From Erwinia typographi (GTDB taxonomy: Bacteria > Pseudomonadota > Gammaproteobacteria > Enterobacterales > Enterobacteriaceae): a DNA stretch of 64,000 bases. Within the stretch, counting starts at the first letter, position 1. Each line of letters starts with the position of its first letter. A program made the position numbers and the translations under genes. The stretch lies in the NCBI RefSeq assembly GCF_000773975.1, contig NZ_JRUQ01000051.1:98438-162437 (forward strand). Direction: 5' to 3'. Below, piece by piece: positions 1 through 9,216 of the stretch. A model generated the notes under the pieces. It saw nothing but the letters and a program-made list of their open reading frames with translations, was not told the origin of the DNA and searched no databases.

Positions 1-695
1 TAGGCTTCTTTCGACTGAGGCGTCCCGACGATTTCCCAGTTGTCCGGCTTTTTGGCCTTCGCTCTTTCACCGGCCAGCAGCGCATCATCCATCATAAAGG
101 CCACGGCGCGACCGCTTTCCAGCGTACGGAAGGAGTCACCGTGATCTTTAGCGCTGATAATACGCATATTCATTTTCTTCTCGTCGTTCAGCTTGTTCAG
201 CAGAATTTCAGAGGTGGTCCCTGAAGTGACGACTACGGTTTTGCCTTTCAGGTCAGGGAAATCCTTAATGGGACTGCCTTTCTTAACCAGTAAACGGGTG
301 CCGATAACAAAGATCGTATTGGAGAAGGCAGCCTGCTGCTGACGCTCCAGATTGTTGGTCGTTGAGCCGCACTCGAAATCATAAGTCCCGTTTTGCAGCA
401 GCGGGATACGGTTTTGAGAGGTGATCGGCAGCATTTTGACCTGCAGATCCGGCTTGTTCAGTTTGGCCTTGATCGCTGCCACGATGGCATTGGAGTAATC
501 CTGCGAGTAGCCGACAACTTTTTGCTGATTATCGTAGTAAGAAAAAGGAACAGAAGACTCACGATGCCCTACGACAATCACGCCATTTTTAGCAATTTTG
601 TCGAGGGTAGGCGATTGTGCTGCATCTTCTGCATGGGCGATACCGGATGCAAGGCCAGCCAGTGCAAGACACAGCCCCAGTTTCCGTAATTTCAT
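1..695 (-). CDS. gltI: Glutamate/aspartate ABC transporter periplasmic binding protein, partial
   Basis: The reverse strand from 695 reads a signal peptide (MKLRKLG...ASGIAHA) and then a solute-binding domain with the stretches VVGHRESSVPFSYYD, GTYDFECGSTTN and ISAKDHGDSFRTLESGR, which match E. coli GltI closely. The protein binds glutamate and aspartate in the periplasm and delivers them to the GltJKL inner-membrane ABC importer. The gene runs off the left edge, so only the N-terminal 231 or so codons are present and gltJKL lie outside. The ATG is preceded by a good ribosome site (AAGGAGTTGGAG). A sigma-54 promoter lies about 300 bases upstream, which suggests nitrogen control. Confidence 0.95.
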   Translation of the reverse strand, partial: MKLRKLGLCLALAGLASGIAHAEDAAQSPTLDKIAKNGVIVVGHRESSVPFSYYDNQQKVVGYSQDYSNAIVAAIKAKLNKPDLQVKMLPITSQNRIPLLQNGTYDFECGSTTNNLERQQQAAFSNTIFVIGTRLLVKKGSPIKDFPDLKGKTVVVTSGTTSEILLNKLNDEKKMNMRIISAKDHGDSFRTLESGRAVAFMMDDALLAGERAKAKKPDNWEIVGTPQSKEA

Positions 696-988
696 CTCCA
701 ACTCCTTCGTTGTGCGGCGTCATAAAATTGTGCCGATTGTGATGTTATGTTTATTTCCTGCTGCTTTTCTTTTTATCCCAGGGCGTAACCGCACCCTGAA
801 TAGCCATAACATAGCGGAATGTTAACGCGATGAAACAAGAAAGTTTCTTTTTTGCGAAGCGTGCCGCACCAAATAAAAGCATTGGTCGGAACAATGCTCC
901 GCCCTGGGGCATTCATTGAGCCACAATGGTGCGTTTACGCTTATCCGCGGTAATATGCAGGCTCTTCAGCGATTTCGCCGTAAGGTTC

Positions 989-1004
989 TGCAAACATCGT
1001 GCCA
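989..1004 (-). promoter_or_regulatory. Candidate sigma-54 promoter for gltI
   Basis: On the minus strand the sequence TGGCACGATGTTTGCA carries the -24 GG and -12 GC elements of a sigma-54 promoter with the right 4-base centre, essentially the consensus TGGCACr-N4-TTGCA. It points at gltI and would give a leader of about 280 nt. The 696-1069 stretch between gltI and lnt otherwise holds no gene. It contains A/T-rich segments and partial GCAC/GGTGC half-sites (around 870-935), but I could not identify a convincing NtrC enhancer. Confidence 0.7.
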
Positions 1005-1069
1005 AAATGTTTTTAATGAAACATTTCTCAGCATGATGTGCTTAGTAGCCGGAGGGAGACGCGGGTTCC

Positions 1070-1104
1070 AAAAAAAAACGCCGAACCGTTAAGGTTCAGC
1101 GTTT
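1070..1104 (-). terminator. Rho-independent terminator of the ybeZYX-lnt operon
   Basis: On the minus strand a 10-bp stem (ACGCTGAACC paired with GGTTCGGCGT, one G-T pair) with a 5-nt loop is followed by nine T residues. It lies about 25 bases after the lnt stop codon. Confidence 0.9.
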
Positions 1105-1127
1105 TGATGCTCGCAGCCGATTGTCGG

Positions 1128-2660
1128 TTAACGCCGGTTGCGCCAGCCGGTAACGACAGCCGCCAGGCCGAACAGCAGGGTAATAATCCACACCGGCCAG
1201 TTGCCAAAGCGGGCATACGGGGTCAGGCCCTGGGTCGGGATGATTTTGCTGGAAAGGACGCCAGGCTGGAACTGTGGGATCATCTCTTCGGCGTCGCCAT
1301 CCGCATTAATCACCGCCGTGACCCCATTATTGGTATCCCGCAGCAGCGGTCTGCCTAGCTCCAGCGCGCGCATCCGCGCCATCTGGAAATGCTGCCAGGG
1401 CCCGATAGAGTGGCCGAACCAGGCATCGTTAGAGATCGTCAGCAGGAAGTCGGTATCCGGGCGGAAATTATCCCGGACCTGCTGCCCCAGCACAATCTCG
1501 TAGCAAATGGCCGCCGTCAGATTGTAACCGGCGGCTTTCAGCTGTGGCTGGACATAACTTCCCCGGCTGAAGGAGGACATCGGCAGGTCAAAGAAAGGGG
1601 CAAGAGGACGCAACAGCGTTTCCAGCGGCACAAACTCGCCAAACGGCACCAGATGGTTTTTCTGGTAACGATTCATACTGCTGTAGTCGTAGGGCTTATC
1701 TCCGCCAAGCACAATAATCGAGTTGTAGTCGTGATAGCGGTTGTGTTCAAGCCGTGAATCGACAATCCCGGTAATCAGGCTGCTGCCGCTGGCCCTTAAC
1801 TCCTGGTCGACAGACTTGAGAAAAGGCTGCTGGTTTGACTCTAAATCGGGAATGGCGGACTCGGGCCAGATAATAATCTGCGCTTTGCCAACGTAAGGCC
1901 GACTGAGTGAGGTATAGGTTTTCAGCGTATTAATGAGCTGGTCGGCTTCCCACTTCATCGACTGCGGAATATTACCCTGCACCAGCGCCACGTCAACTTC
2001 GCGCTCGGGCATTGGCTGAGTCCAGCTAATCTGACGCAGCGGCCACGGCAGCAGCAGCAGGGCAAGGGCGATGACGCCGGCAATCCACTGGCGTTTCACC
2101 GCTGCGAAGACAGCCAGGCCAGCCACGATGGTCAGCACGAAGGTAATGCCTTCAACGCCAACCATCGGCCCCAGTCCTTTCAACGGGCCGTCAATCTGGC
2201 TGTAGCCAAACTGTAGCCACGGGAACCCCGTCAGGACCCACCCGCGCAGGAATTCGGTGATTTGCCAAAGCACGGGCGCCGCGACAACAAGCCGCAGCAG
2301 CGAGGTTTTGGGAAACAGCCGATTAAGCAGGGCGGCAAACAGCAGAGTAAAGAGAGAAAGCCAGGCGGCCAGCAACACCACCAGCATCACGTTTACCGGT
2401 CCCGGCATACCGCCAAAGGTGGCAATGCTAACATAGACCCAGTTAACGCCGCTGCCGAACAGCCCCATGCCCCAGACGAAGCCAATGGCGGTAGCCTGGC
2501 GAGTGTAGCGTTCAAGGGTCAGAGCCAGCAGACCGGCCAGTGAAATCAGCGCGGCTGGCCAGAAATCGTAGGGCGAAAACGAAAGGGTGCCAAGGGCACC
2601 CGTTATCAGCGCTAAAAGCAGGCGAACCCGCTGACGCTGGTACAGTGAGGCGATAGCCAT
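1128..2660 (-). CDS. lnt: Apolipoprotein N-acyltransferase
   Basis: Lnt transfers an acyl chain from phospholipid to the N-terminal cysteine of apolipoproteins, the last step of lipoprotein maturation in the inner membrane. The 510-residue product (E. coli 512) has several N-terminal membrane segments (about residues 10-210) and then a nitrilase-type domain. The catalytic triad is visible as E267 (IIWPESAI), K334 ([10 protein letters not shown]) and C386 (TAAICYEIV). The reading frame stays open further upstream, but the start was placed at 2660 ([10 protein letters not shown]) because it matches the family N-terminus and lies 7 bases after the ybeX stop. It is the last gene of ybeZ-ybeY-ybeX-lnt. 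Confidence 0.96.
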   Translation of the reverse strand: MAIASLYQRQRVRLLLALITGALGTLSFSPYDFWPAALISLAGLLALTLERYTRQATAIGFVWGMGLFGSGVNWVYVSIATFGGMPGPVNVMLVVLLAAWLSLFTLLFAALLNRLFPKTSLLRLVVAAPVLWQITEFLRGWVLTGFPWLQFGYSQIDGPLKGLGPMVGVEGITFVLTIVAGLAVFAAVKRQWIAGVIALALLLLPWPLRQISWTQPMPEREVDVALVQGNIPQSMKWEADQLINTLKTYTSLSRPYVGKAQIIIWPESAIPDLESNQQPFLKSVDQELRASGSSLITGIVDSRLEHNRYHDYNSIIVLGGDKPYDYSSMNRYQKNHLVPFGEFVPLETLLRPLAPFFDLPMSSFSRGSYVQPQLKAAGYNLTAAICYEIVLGQQVRDNFRPDTDFLLTISNDAWFGHSIGPWQHFQMARMRALELGRPLLRDTNNGVTAVINADGDAEEMIPQFQPGVLSSKIIPTQGLTPYARFGNWPVWIITLLFGLAAVVTGWRNRR

Positions 2661-2667
2661 ATGAAAA

Positions 2668-3546
2668 TTATTCTTCCAGTATCGGTTGCGGCGAGTTTTC
2701 CGGGATTCTGACGTGGACCTGGATGATCCGACGGCTGTCGGCCATAGCGACCTTAAACTGATAACCTTCGATCTCAATGCTCTCTCCGCGAGCGGGCAGA
2801 TGGCCGAATGCCTGCATCACCAGACCGCCGATGGTGTCGACCTCTTCATCACTGAAGCTGGTTTCAAACACCTCGTTGAAATCTTCAATCGGGGTAAGGG
2901 CCCGGATGGTATAGGTATGGCGGCTCAGCTGACGAATATCGCGATCCTCTTCATCATCATATTCATCTTCGATTTCACCGACGATCAGTTCCAGGATATC
3001 TTCGATGGTGACCAGGCCGGAAACACCACCGAATTCGTCAATCACAATAGCCATGTGATAGCGCTGGGAGCGAAACTCTTTCAGCATACGGTCAACGCGC
3101 TTGCTTTCCGGCACCACGACGGCCTGGCGCAGCACTTTTTCCATGCTGAAGGGAGACGATCCGCTGCTCATAAACGGCAGCAGATCTTTCGCCATCAGAA
3201 TGCCTTCAACATGATCTTTATCTTCGCTGATCACCGGATAGCGGGAATGGGCTGACTCCACGATCACGTCCAGGCACTCTTCCAGCGGCTGGTTTCGCTT
3301 CAGCGTAATCATCTGCGAGCGGGGGATCATGATGTCACGCACGCGCTGCTCGGCGATATCCATCACGCCTTCCAGCATATCGCGGGTATCCGGGTCGATC
3401 AGATCGTTCTGTTCTGAATCGCGGATCAGTTCCAGCAGGTCTTCGCGGTTTTTAGGCTCACCGTGAAACAGCTGGTTGAGGATAAGGGTGAAAAATCCCT
3501 TTTTACTACTGGGACTGTCATTATTCTGTGAATGGTCATCGCTCAT
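2668..3546 (-). CDS. ybeX: CorC/YbeX family CBS-domain protein
   Basis: The 292-residue soluble protein has two CBS domains (about residues 70-190, including MIPRSQMI and [17 protein letters not shown]) and a C-terminal CorC/HlyC-type domain (about 205-285). It was named CorC for a role in cobalt/magnesium efflux through CorA. More recent E. coli work links YbeX to ribosome metabolism and Mg2+ homeostasis, so its exact role remains open. It is encoded between ybeY and lnt, in the same order as E. coli. A strongly acidic stretch ([11 protein letters not shown]) follows the CBS pair, as in E. coli. Confidence 0.95.
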   Translation of the reverse strand: MSDDHSQNNDSPSSKKGFFTLILNQLFHGEPKNREDLLELIRDSEQNDLIDPDTRDMLEGVMDIAEQRVRDIMIPRSQMITLKRNQPLEECLDVIVESAHSRYPVISEDKDHVEGILMAKDLLPFMSSGSSPFSMEKVLRQAVVVPESKRVDRMLKEFRSQRYHMAIVIDEFGGVSGLVTIEDILELIVGEIEDEYDDEEDRDIRQLSRHTYTIRALTPIEDFNEVFETSFSDEEVDTIGGLVMQAFGHLPARGESIEIEGYQFKVAMADSRRIIQVHVRIPENSPQPILEE

Positions 3547-3637
3547 GGCGTTTTGGTTTGGTCACTCTTGTCGTGGGTCGGGATATCCCTGCCTGCCAGC
3601 TGCGCAGGCCAGGAACACTGTCAGGCGATTAGCCTGC

Positions 3638-4111
3638 TTACGGTAACTCTTTCTCCGAAATGTACGGATCGTCATAACCAAGAGCAAGCATTATCTCGGT
3701 CTCAATCGATTCCATCTCTTCGGCTTCGTCGTCTTCTATATGGTCGTAGCCCAGCAGATGGAGACTGCCATGCACCACCATATGCGCCCAATGGGCCAGC
3801 AACGGCTTCTCCTGCGCGGCGGCTTCTTCTTCCACCACCTGGCGACAGATAATCAGGTCACCCAGCAGCGGAAGCTCGATGCCCGGCGGGGCTTCGAACG
3901 GGAAAGAGAGCACGTTGGTCGGCTTATCTTTCCCGCGATAGGTGTGGTTCAGCTCATGGCTTTCGGCCTGGTCAACCACACGAATGGTGACTTCACTCTC
4001 TGGCTGGAACTGGAGCAATACGGCTTCCAGCCAGCGGTGAAAATCAGATTCTGCCGGCAGGCCTTCGGTCTTTTCGCAGGCTAGCTGTAAATCAAGAATG
4101 ACGCTGCTCAT
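3638..4111 (-). CDS. ybeY: Endoribonuclease YbeY
   Basis: This is a 157-residue zinc-dependent RNase needed for 16S rRNA 3'-end maturation and ribosome quality control. The signature H-x3-H-x5-H is present as H114, H118 and H124 in [14 protein letters not shown], and the conserved NVLSFPFE segment is at about 66-73. Its start overlaps the end of ybeZ by 4 bases, implying translational coupling. A 91-base gap separates it from ybeX. Confidence 0.96.
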   Translation of the reverse strand: MSSVILDLQLACEKTEGLPAESDFHRWLEAVLLQFQPESEVTIRVVDQAESHELNHTYRGKDKPTNVLSFPFEAPPGIELPLLGDLIICRQVVEEEAAAQEKPLLAHWAHMVVHGSLHLLGYDHIEDDEAEEMESIETEIMLALGYDDPYISEKELP

Positions 4112-5169
4112 TTTGGCTCCTGCGTAGCCTGTTGCAGGGCTAACGCTTCTCGTTTTCGCTCTTCGGCCTGCGCGTCGCGCCGCTTTTGATCGGCGGCTTC
4201 CCAGGCTTCATAGGCGATAACCACTCGGGCTACCACCGGATGGCGCACCACGTCTTCGCTGTGGAAGAAGTTGAAGCTGATCTCTTCCACCCCGGACAGC
4301 ACCTCAATAGCATGACGCAGGCCAGATTTGAGGTTGCGCGGCAGGTCGATCTGCGTGACGTCGCCGGTAATGACCGCCTTGGAGTTGAAGCCAATGCGGG
4401 TCAGGAACATCTTCATCTGTTCGATGGTGGTGTTCTGGCTTTCATCAAGAATAATAAACGCATCGTTCAGCGTACGGCCGCGCATGTAGGCCAGCGGAGC
4501 CACTTCGATGACGTTACGTTCAATCAGTTTTTCCACGCGCTCAAAGCCCAGCATTTCAAACAGGGCGTCGTAAAGCGGGCGCAGATAGGGATCGACTTTC
4601 TGGCTCAGATCGCCGGGCAGGAAGCCAAGCTTTTCACCTGCCTCCACCGCTGGCCGCGTCAGCAGGATGCGGCGCACTTCCTGACGCTCAAGCGCATCGA
4701 CGGCGGCGGCAACCGCCAGATAGGTTTTCCCCGTCCCGGCCGGGCCCACGCCAAAGGTGATGTCGTGGCCGAGAATGTTGGCCACGTACTGCGCCTGATT
4801 TGGCGTACGCGGTTTAATCACGCCGCGTTTGGTTTTGATGTTCACCACTTTGCCGAACTCCGGCACGCTGTCGGCGCTCTGCTCCAGCACGCGGCTCTCT
4901 TTAATGGCCAGGTGGATTTGCTCAGGATCGATATCCGGGATATGCCCGCGCACTGGAGCGGTGTCCACATACAGATCGCGCAGGATAGCTGCGGCCGCAT
5001 CGACGATTAGCGCTTTACCCACCAACTTAAAGGCATTGTCACGGCGGTTGATCTCAATCCCCAGACGACGCTCCAACTGCTTGATGTTGTCATCAAAGGG
5101 ACCGCACAGGCTCAGCAGACGAGTGTTGTCCATGGGCTCTAACGTAATTTCGCGTGTTTCAATATTCAA
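4108..5169 (-). CDS. ybeZ: PhoH-like ATPase YbeZ
   Basis: The 353-residue PhoH-family protein has an N-terminal RNA-binding-like segment and a P-loop NTPase core. Walker A is GPAGTGKT at residues 142-149 and the Walker B-like segment is FIILDESQN. It is thought to work with YbeY in rRNA processing. The C-terminal 30 residues are charged, rich in Lys, Arg, Glu and Gln ([16 protein letters not shown]). The gene is first in the ybeZ-ybeY-ybeX-lnt unit and lies downstream of miaB on the same strand. Confidence 0.95.
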   Translation of the reverse strand: MNIETREITLEPMDNTRLLSLCGPFDDNIKQLERRLGIEINRRDNAFKLVGKALIVDAAAAILRDLYVDTAPVRGHIPDIDPEQIHLAIKESRVLEQSADSVPEFGKVVNIKTKRGVIKPRTPNQAQYVANILGHDITFGVGPAGTGKTYLAVAAAVDALERQEVRRILLTRPAVEAGEKLGFLPGDLSQKVDPYLRPLYDALFEMLGFERVEKLIERNVIEVAPLAYMRGRTLNDAFIILDESQNTTIEQMKMFLTRIGFNSKAVITGDVTQIDLPRNLKSGLRHAIEVLSGVEEISFNFFHSEDVVRHPVVARVVIAYEAWEAADQKRRDAQAEERKREALALQQATQEPK

Positions 5170-5380
5170 ACGAATCCTTTGGGTCGCTCAGGGCCAGTTG
5201 TGGATGGCAATTCATCGGCTGTCAGCGCCTTTGCGCGGCGGGCCATAACGAAATTATTTATGGCGTAGCCGAAAGGCGCAAGCACTGAAAAAGATATTTG
5301 GGCGCTGCCTGCTGAAAGCAAGGGTAAGGCGATGATTTGATACGGCGAACCTGCGAGGCTCGCCGCATTTCTTCGGGGGA

Positions 5381-6805
5381 TCAAGGCTGGAAGAGACCTA
5401 CGCCCAGCTCATTTTCTTTGCGGGTGCGGGCAATCACGGCCGAAGGGGCTTCCGTTGAACGTAGCGCCATCGCCTCTTCCTTGCGCACCACCACGCCGCG
5501 CAGGGAGTTGGTATTGACCTCGACAATTTCTACATCGACAAATTTACCGATGATATCCGGCGTCCCTTCAAAGTTAACCACGCGGTTACACTCGGTCCGT
5601 CCGGCAAGTTCCATCACGTTTTTGCGGGAAACCCTTTCAACCAGAATTCGCTGGACGGTGCCCACCTTGCGGCGGCTCCAGCTCATGGCCTGCTGATGGA
5701 TACGATCCTGCAAGATCCACAGGCGCTGCTTTTTCTCTTCTTCACTGACGTCATCAGGCAGGTCTGCCGCCGGGGTTCCCGGGCGGGCGGAGTAAATAAA
5801 GCTATAGCTGGTATCAAAGTTCACTTCGCCAATCAGCTTCATTGTCTGCTCGAAGTCCTGCTGCGTCTCGCCAGGGAAACCAATAATAAAGTCGGAGCTG
5901 ATCTGAATATCAGGACGCGCCGCCCGCAGCTTGCGAATAATCGATTTGTACTCAAGGGCGGTATGGGAGCGCTTCATCAGGGTCAGGATCCGATCGGAAC
6001 CGCTCTGCACCGGCAGGTGCAGGAAGCTCACCAGCTCCGGCGTATCGCGATAGACGTCAATAATGTCGTCGGTAAACTCAATCGGATGGCTGGTGGTAAA
6101 GCGAATACGGTCAATGCCGTCGATAGCGGCGACCAGGCGCAGCAGGTCGGCGAATGAACAGATCTCGCCATCGAAAGTCTCTCCACGATAGGCATTTACG
6201 TTCTGACCAAGCAGGTTGACCTCGCGCACGCCCTGGGACGCCAGTTGGGCGATCTCGAACAGGATATCGTCACTCGGGCGGCTGACTTCTTCGCCGCGCG
6301 TGTAGGGCACCACGCAGAACGTGCAGTACTTATTACATCCTTCCATGATCGAAACAAAGGCTGACGGACCTTCAGCGCGCGGCTCCGGCAGGCGATCGAA
6401 CTTCTCAATTTCAGGGAAGCTGATATCGACCACCGGACTTTTCGTGCCGCGAACGGTGTTGATCATTTCAGGCAGGCGATGCAGCGTTTGCGGGCCGAAA
6501 ACAATATCGACGCAGGGCGCGCGCTGGCGAATAAGATCGCCTTCCTGCGAGGCGACGCAGCCGCCTACGCCGATCACCAGGTCGGGATTCTTCTCTTTCA
6601 ACAGTTTCCAACGGCCAAGCTGGTGGAAAACTTTTTCCTGCGCCTTTTCACGAATGGAACAGGTGTTGAGCAGCAGCACGTCGGCTTCTTCGGCACTCTC
6701 CGTCAAAGTATAGCCATGCGTACTGTTCAACAGGTCTGCCATTTTGGATGAGTCATACTCATTCATCTGACAGCCCCAGGTTTTGATAAGAAGTTTTTTT
6801 GTCAT
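5381..6805 (-). CDS. miaB: tRNA-2-methylthio-N6-dimethylallyladenosine synthase
   Basis: MiaB is a radical-SAM methylthiotransferase that adds the 2-methylthio group to i6A37 in tRNAs reading codons that start with U. The N-terminal cluster cysteines are C12 (WGCQMNEYD), C49 ([11 protein letters not shown]) and C83 (GVGGCVAS). The radical-SAM cysteines are C157, C161 and C164 (GCNKYCTFC). A TRAM domain follows near the C-terminus. The open frame extends to 6937, but the start at 6805 ([13 protein letters not shown]) gives the usual 474 residues, and the longer form would run into the divergent ubiF gene. Confidence 0.96.
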   Translation of the reverse strand: MTKKLLIKTWGCQMNEYDSSKMADLLNSTHGYTLTESAEEADVLLLNTCSIREKAQEKVFHQLGRWKLLKEKNPDLVIGVGGCVASQEGDLIRQRAPCVDIVFGPQTLHRLPEMINTVRGTKSPVVDISFPEIEKFDRLPEPRAEGPSAFVSIMEGCNKYCTFCVVPYTRGEEVSRPSDDILFEIAQLASQGVREVNLLGQNVNAYRGETFDGEICSFADLLRLVAAIDGIDRIRFTTSHPIEFTDDIIDVYRDTPELVSFLHLPVQSGSDRILTLMKRSHTALEYKSIIRKLRAARPDIQISSDFIIGFPGETQQDFEQTMKLIGEVNFDTSYSFIYSARPGTPAADLPDDVSEEEKKQRLWILQDRIHQQAMSWSRRKVGTVQRILVERVSRKNVMELAGRTECNRVVNFEGTPDIIGKFVDVEIVEVNTNSLRGVVVRKEEAMALRSTEAPSAVIARTRKENELGVGLFQP

Positions 6806-6919
6806 CTGCTTGTAACCGCTAATTGGCCCACAAAAATCCGGTACACTAAGGGTAACAGAATTGACCCTGGAAAGGGTAGGTATAGGGTGCAAGGATGCCC
6901 ATGAAAACAGGAAAAAATC

Positions 6920-8098
6920 ATGACCGGGACCACGCAAAAATGGGATGTCGTTATCGTGGGCGGCGGAATGGTCGGCGCGGCGCTAGCCAGCGGGCTGGCC
7001 GCGCAGGGATTCAGCGTCGCCGTTCTTGAGCAGCAGGAGCCCGCTGAATTTGTCGCCGCCAGTCGTCCAGATGTCAGGATCTCTGCTATTGGCGCCTCTT
7101 CGGTGGCGCTGCTCAGGCAGCTTGAGGTCTGGCCGCTGGTGCAGGCGATGCGTTGTACGCCCTATCGGCGCCTTGAAACCTGGGAATGGCACACTGCCCG
7201 CGTTGGCTTTGACGCGCAGTCGCTCGGCCTGCCGGAGCTGGGGTATATGGTGGAAAACAGCGTGCTGCAACGCGCGTTGTGGCAGCGATTGCAGCAGCAG
7301 GAGGTGGCGCTGATCTCTCCTGCGAGGCTTAAAGCCCTGCAGCCCATTAATGGCGGCTGGCAGCTCACGCTGGAACAGGGCGACACGCTCAGCGCAAGGC
7401 TGGTGATTGGCGCTGATGGGGCTAATTCTCAGGTGCGGCAGCTGGCGGGGATAGGCATTCGCGGCTGGAATTATGCCCAGTCCTGCATGTTGATTAGCGT
7501 GCAGTGCGAGCAGGATGCCGGTGACTGCACCTGGCAGCAATTTACCCCGGAAGGGCCGAGAGCATTCCTTCCGCTGTTTGACCGCTGGGCCTCGCTGGTC
7601 TGGTATGACAGCCCGGCAAGAATTCGCCAGCTTCAGGCCATGTCGATGGCGCAACTCGGTCAGGAAATTTCCAGCCATTTTCCTGCGCGTCTGGGAAAAG
7701 TGACGCCGGTTACGGCCGGTTCCTTCCCGCTGGTGCGCCGTCACGCCACGCGCTACGTGCTGCCGGGACTGGCGCTGGTTGGCGATGCGGCGCATACCAT
7801 CAACCCCTTAGCGGGGCAGGGTGTTAACCTCGGTTACCGGGATGTCGATGCGCTGATTGATACGCTGGTCTCCTCGCGGGAGCGTGCCGAAGACTGGGCC
7901 TCTGCGGGGGTTTTACAGCGCTATCAGCGCAGGCGACAGAAGGATAATTTGCTGATGCAGAGCGGCATGGATCTGTTCTATTTCGCCTTCAGCACCCCGG
8001 CTGCGCCGTTAAAGATGGTGCGGAATCTCGGGCTGATCGTGGCAGAGCGCTCCGGCGTGCTGAAGCGGCAGGCGCTGAAATATGCACTGGGATTATAG
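6920..8098 (+). CDS. ubiF: 3-demethoxyubiquinol 3-hydroxylase (UbiF)
   Basis: This flavin monooxygenase hydroxylates the ring of the demethoxy ubiquinol intermediate in ubiquinone biosynthesis, probably within the Ubi complex. The 392 residues begin with an FAD Rossmann motif ([13 protein letters not shown], about 11-23). The internal [10 protein letters not shown] motif and the [18 protein letters not shown] motif of the UbiH/UbiF/Coq6 family are both present. It is transcribed divergently from miaB and is the only long plus-strand gene in the first 15 kb. No U-rich terminator follows it. Confidence 0.95.
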   Translation: MTGTTQKWDVVIVGGGMVGAALASGLAAQGFSVAVLEQQEPAEFVAASRPDVRISAIGASSVALLRQLEVWPLVQAMRCTPYRRLETWEWHTARVGFDAQSLGLPELGYMVENSVLQRALWQRLQQQEVALISPARLKALQPINGGWQLTLEQGDTLSARLVIGADGANSQVRQLAGIGIRGWNYAQSCMLISVQCEQDAGDCTWQQFTPEGPRAFLPLFDRWASLVWYDSPARIRQLQAMSMAQLGQEISSHFPARLGKVTPVTAGSFPLVRRHATRYVLPGLALVGDAAHTINPLAGQGVNLGYRDVDALIDTLVSSRERAEDWASAGVLQRYQRRRQKDNLLMQSGMDLFYFAFSTPAAPLKMVRNLGLIVAERSGVLKRQALKYALGL

Positions 8099-8271
8099 TC
8101 CCCAGCCATAAAATCAGAAAAACAGGGCGCTTTCAGTTGGTGGCGCCTGGAAAACAGTTTCGAAGATTAAGGCAAGTGAACGACCTCTTCAGCGGTGCGG
8201 TTGCGCCGCTGATATTTCCCAGAGGTTGGGCGGAGTATCGTTCTCAACTTTCAGGACGGGTCAACAGACGC

Positions 8272-8296
8272 AAAAAAGCCCGCGCAGGCGGGCTTC
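8272..8296 (-). terminator. Terminator of the Met-Leu-Gln tRNA operon
   Basis: On the minus strand AAGCCCGCCTGCGCGGGCTTTTTT forms a GC-rich hairpin with a T-run, about 10 bases after the last tRNA of the cluster. Confidence 0.88.
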
Positions 8297-8305
8297 TTTG
8301 CTTAT

Positions 8306-8380
8306 TGGCTGGGGTGCAGGGATTCGAACCCCGGAATGCTGGTATCAGAAACCAGTGCCTTACCGCTTGGCGACACCCCA
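8306..8380 (-). tRNA. glnX: tRNA-Gln (CTG)
   Basis: A 75-nt cloverleaf with encoded CCA and anticodon CTG in the loop TTCTGAT, reading CAG. It is identical in sequence to the copy at 8421-8495 and is the last gene of the cluster, the position of glnX in E. coli. Confidence 0.95.
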
Positions 8381-8420
8381 ATAATGGGGTTGCGATCTGC
8401 GCTGCAAATCGTCTTTTATA

Positions 8421-8495
8421 TGGCTGGGGTGCAGGGATTCGAACCCCGGAATGCTGGTATCAGAAACCAGTGCCTTACCGCTTGGCGACACCCCA
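8421..8495 (-). tRNA. glnV: tRNA-Gln (CTG)
   Basis: A second, identical 75-nt tRNA-Gln with anticodon CTG and encoded CCA, separated from glnX by a 40-nt spacer. It corresponds by position to glnV (supE) of E. coli. Confidence 0.95.
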
Positions 8496-8502
8496 ATAAA
8501 AT

Positions 8503-8579
8503 TGGTGGCTACTACGGGAATCGAACCTGTGACCCCAGCATTATGAGTGCTGTGCTCTAACCAGCTGAGCTAAGTAGCC
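8503..8579 (-). tRNA. metU: tRNA-Met elongator (CAT)
   Basis: A 77-nt elongator tRNA-Met with anticodon CAT (loop CTCATAA) and encoded CCA. The acceptor stem is GGCTACT/AGTAGCC. It differs from metT at the last acceptor pair by a compensated change (T-A here, G-C in metT). Confidence 0.95.
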
Positions 8580-8618
8580 TAATTTTACTGCGTACAACTT
8601 ATACTGCTTTTTCCGATC

Positions 8619-8693
8619 TGGCTGGGATACCTGGATTCGAACCAGGGAATGCCGGTATCAAAAACCGGTGCCTTACCGCTTGGCGATATCCCA
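8619..8693 (-). tRNA. glnW: tRNA-Gln (TTG)
   Basis: A 75-nt tRNA-Gln with anticodon TTG, reading CAA (and CAG by wobble), with encoded CCA. The acceptor stem TGGGATA/TATCCCA differs from the glnU copy by one compensated base pair. Confidence 0.95.
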
Positions 8694-8729
8694 ATGTCCG
8701 TCTCAAAGTACAAAACCATCAGAAAAAAC

Positions 8730-8804
8730 TGGCTGGGGTACCTGGATTCGAACCAGGGAATGCCGGTATCAAAAACCGGTGCCTTACCGCTTGGCGATAC
8801 CCCA
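8730..8804 (-). tRNA. glnU: tRNA-Gln (TTG)
   Basis: A 75-nt tRNA-Gln with anticodon TTG and encoded CCA. The acceptor stem is TGGGGTA/TACCCCA. Confidence 0.95.
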
Positions 8805-8828
8805 TCCGTGCAAAACCGTTTACGGAAA

Positions 8829-8913
8829 TGGTGCGGGAGGCGAGACTTGAACTCGCACACCTTGCGGCGCCAGAACCTAAATCTGGTGCGTCTACCAATT
8901 TCGCCACTCCCGC
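8829..8913 (-). tRNA. leuW: tRNA-Leu (TAG)
   Basis: An 85-nt class II tRNA with a long variable arm, anticodon TAG in GATTTAGGTTC, and encoded CCA. It corresponds to E. coli leuW, which reads CUN codons. Confidence 0.95.
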
Positions 8914-8921
8914 AAAAAAGA

Positions 8922-8998
8922 TGGTGGCTACGACGGGAATCGAACCTGTGACCCCAGCATTATGAGTGCTGTGCTCTAACCAGCTGAGCTACGTAGCC
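8922..8998 (-). tRNA. metT: tRNA-Met elongator (CAT)
   Basis: A 77-nt elongator tRNA-Met with anticodon CAT and encoded CCA, the promoter-proximal gene of the cluster. The acceptor stem is GGCTACG/CGTAGCC. Confidence 0.95.
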
Positions 8999-9037
8999 AT
9001 CTTTTTGCGCGTTACCTTCATCGGCGTTGCGGGGCGC

Positions 9038-9066
9038 ATTATGCGGAGTTGACCTGTAAGCGTCAA
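9038..9066 (-). promoter_or_regulatory. Promoter of the metT-glnX tRNA operon
   Basis: On the minus strand a -35 box TTGACG (9061-9066) and a -10 box CATAAT (9038-9043) are exactly 17 bases apart. They are followed by a GC-rich discriminator (GCGCCCCGC), the arrangement typical of stringently controlled stable-RNA promoters. The first tRNA begins about 40 bases downstream. Confidence 0.85.
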
Positions 9067-9169
9067 CAAGTTTTTTCCCGTTTTTGCCCCGAAACGTTTC
9101 GTTTGTCTGGCTTATAACCAGCCTGGCGAATAAATCAACAAATTCTGCCGGTAACCTATGAATTTCATA

Positions 9170-9198
9170 AAAATAACGGGCCGCTGGCGGCCCGTTTT
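9170..9198 (-). terminator. asnB terminator
   Basis: The minus strand reads AACGGGCCGC-CA-GCGGCCCGTT followed by ATTTTTA, a strong GC hairpin just after the asnB stop. The T-run is interrupted by one A, so efficiency may be moderate. Confidence 0.75.
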
Positions 9199-9216
9199 GT
9201 GCTGCTCAATCGTTCG

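Noticed and set aside
8137..8951. Short open frames across the tRNA cluster (repeated GIRTPECWYQKPVPY-type peptides)
   Set aside because: They are translations of tRNA genes and their repeats, not proteins.
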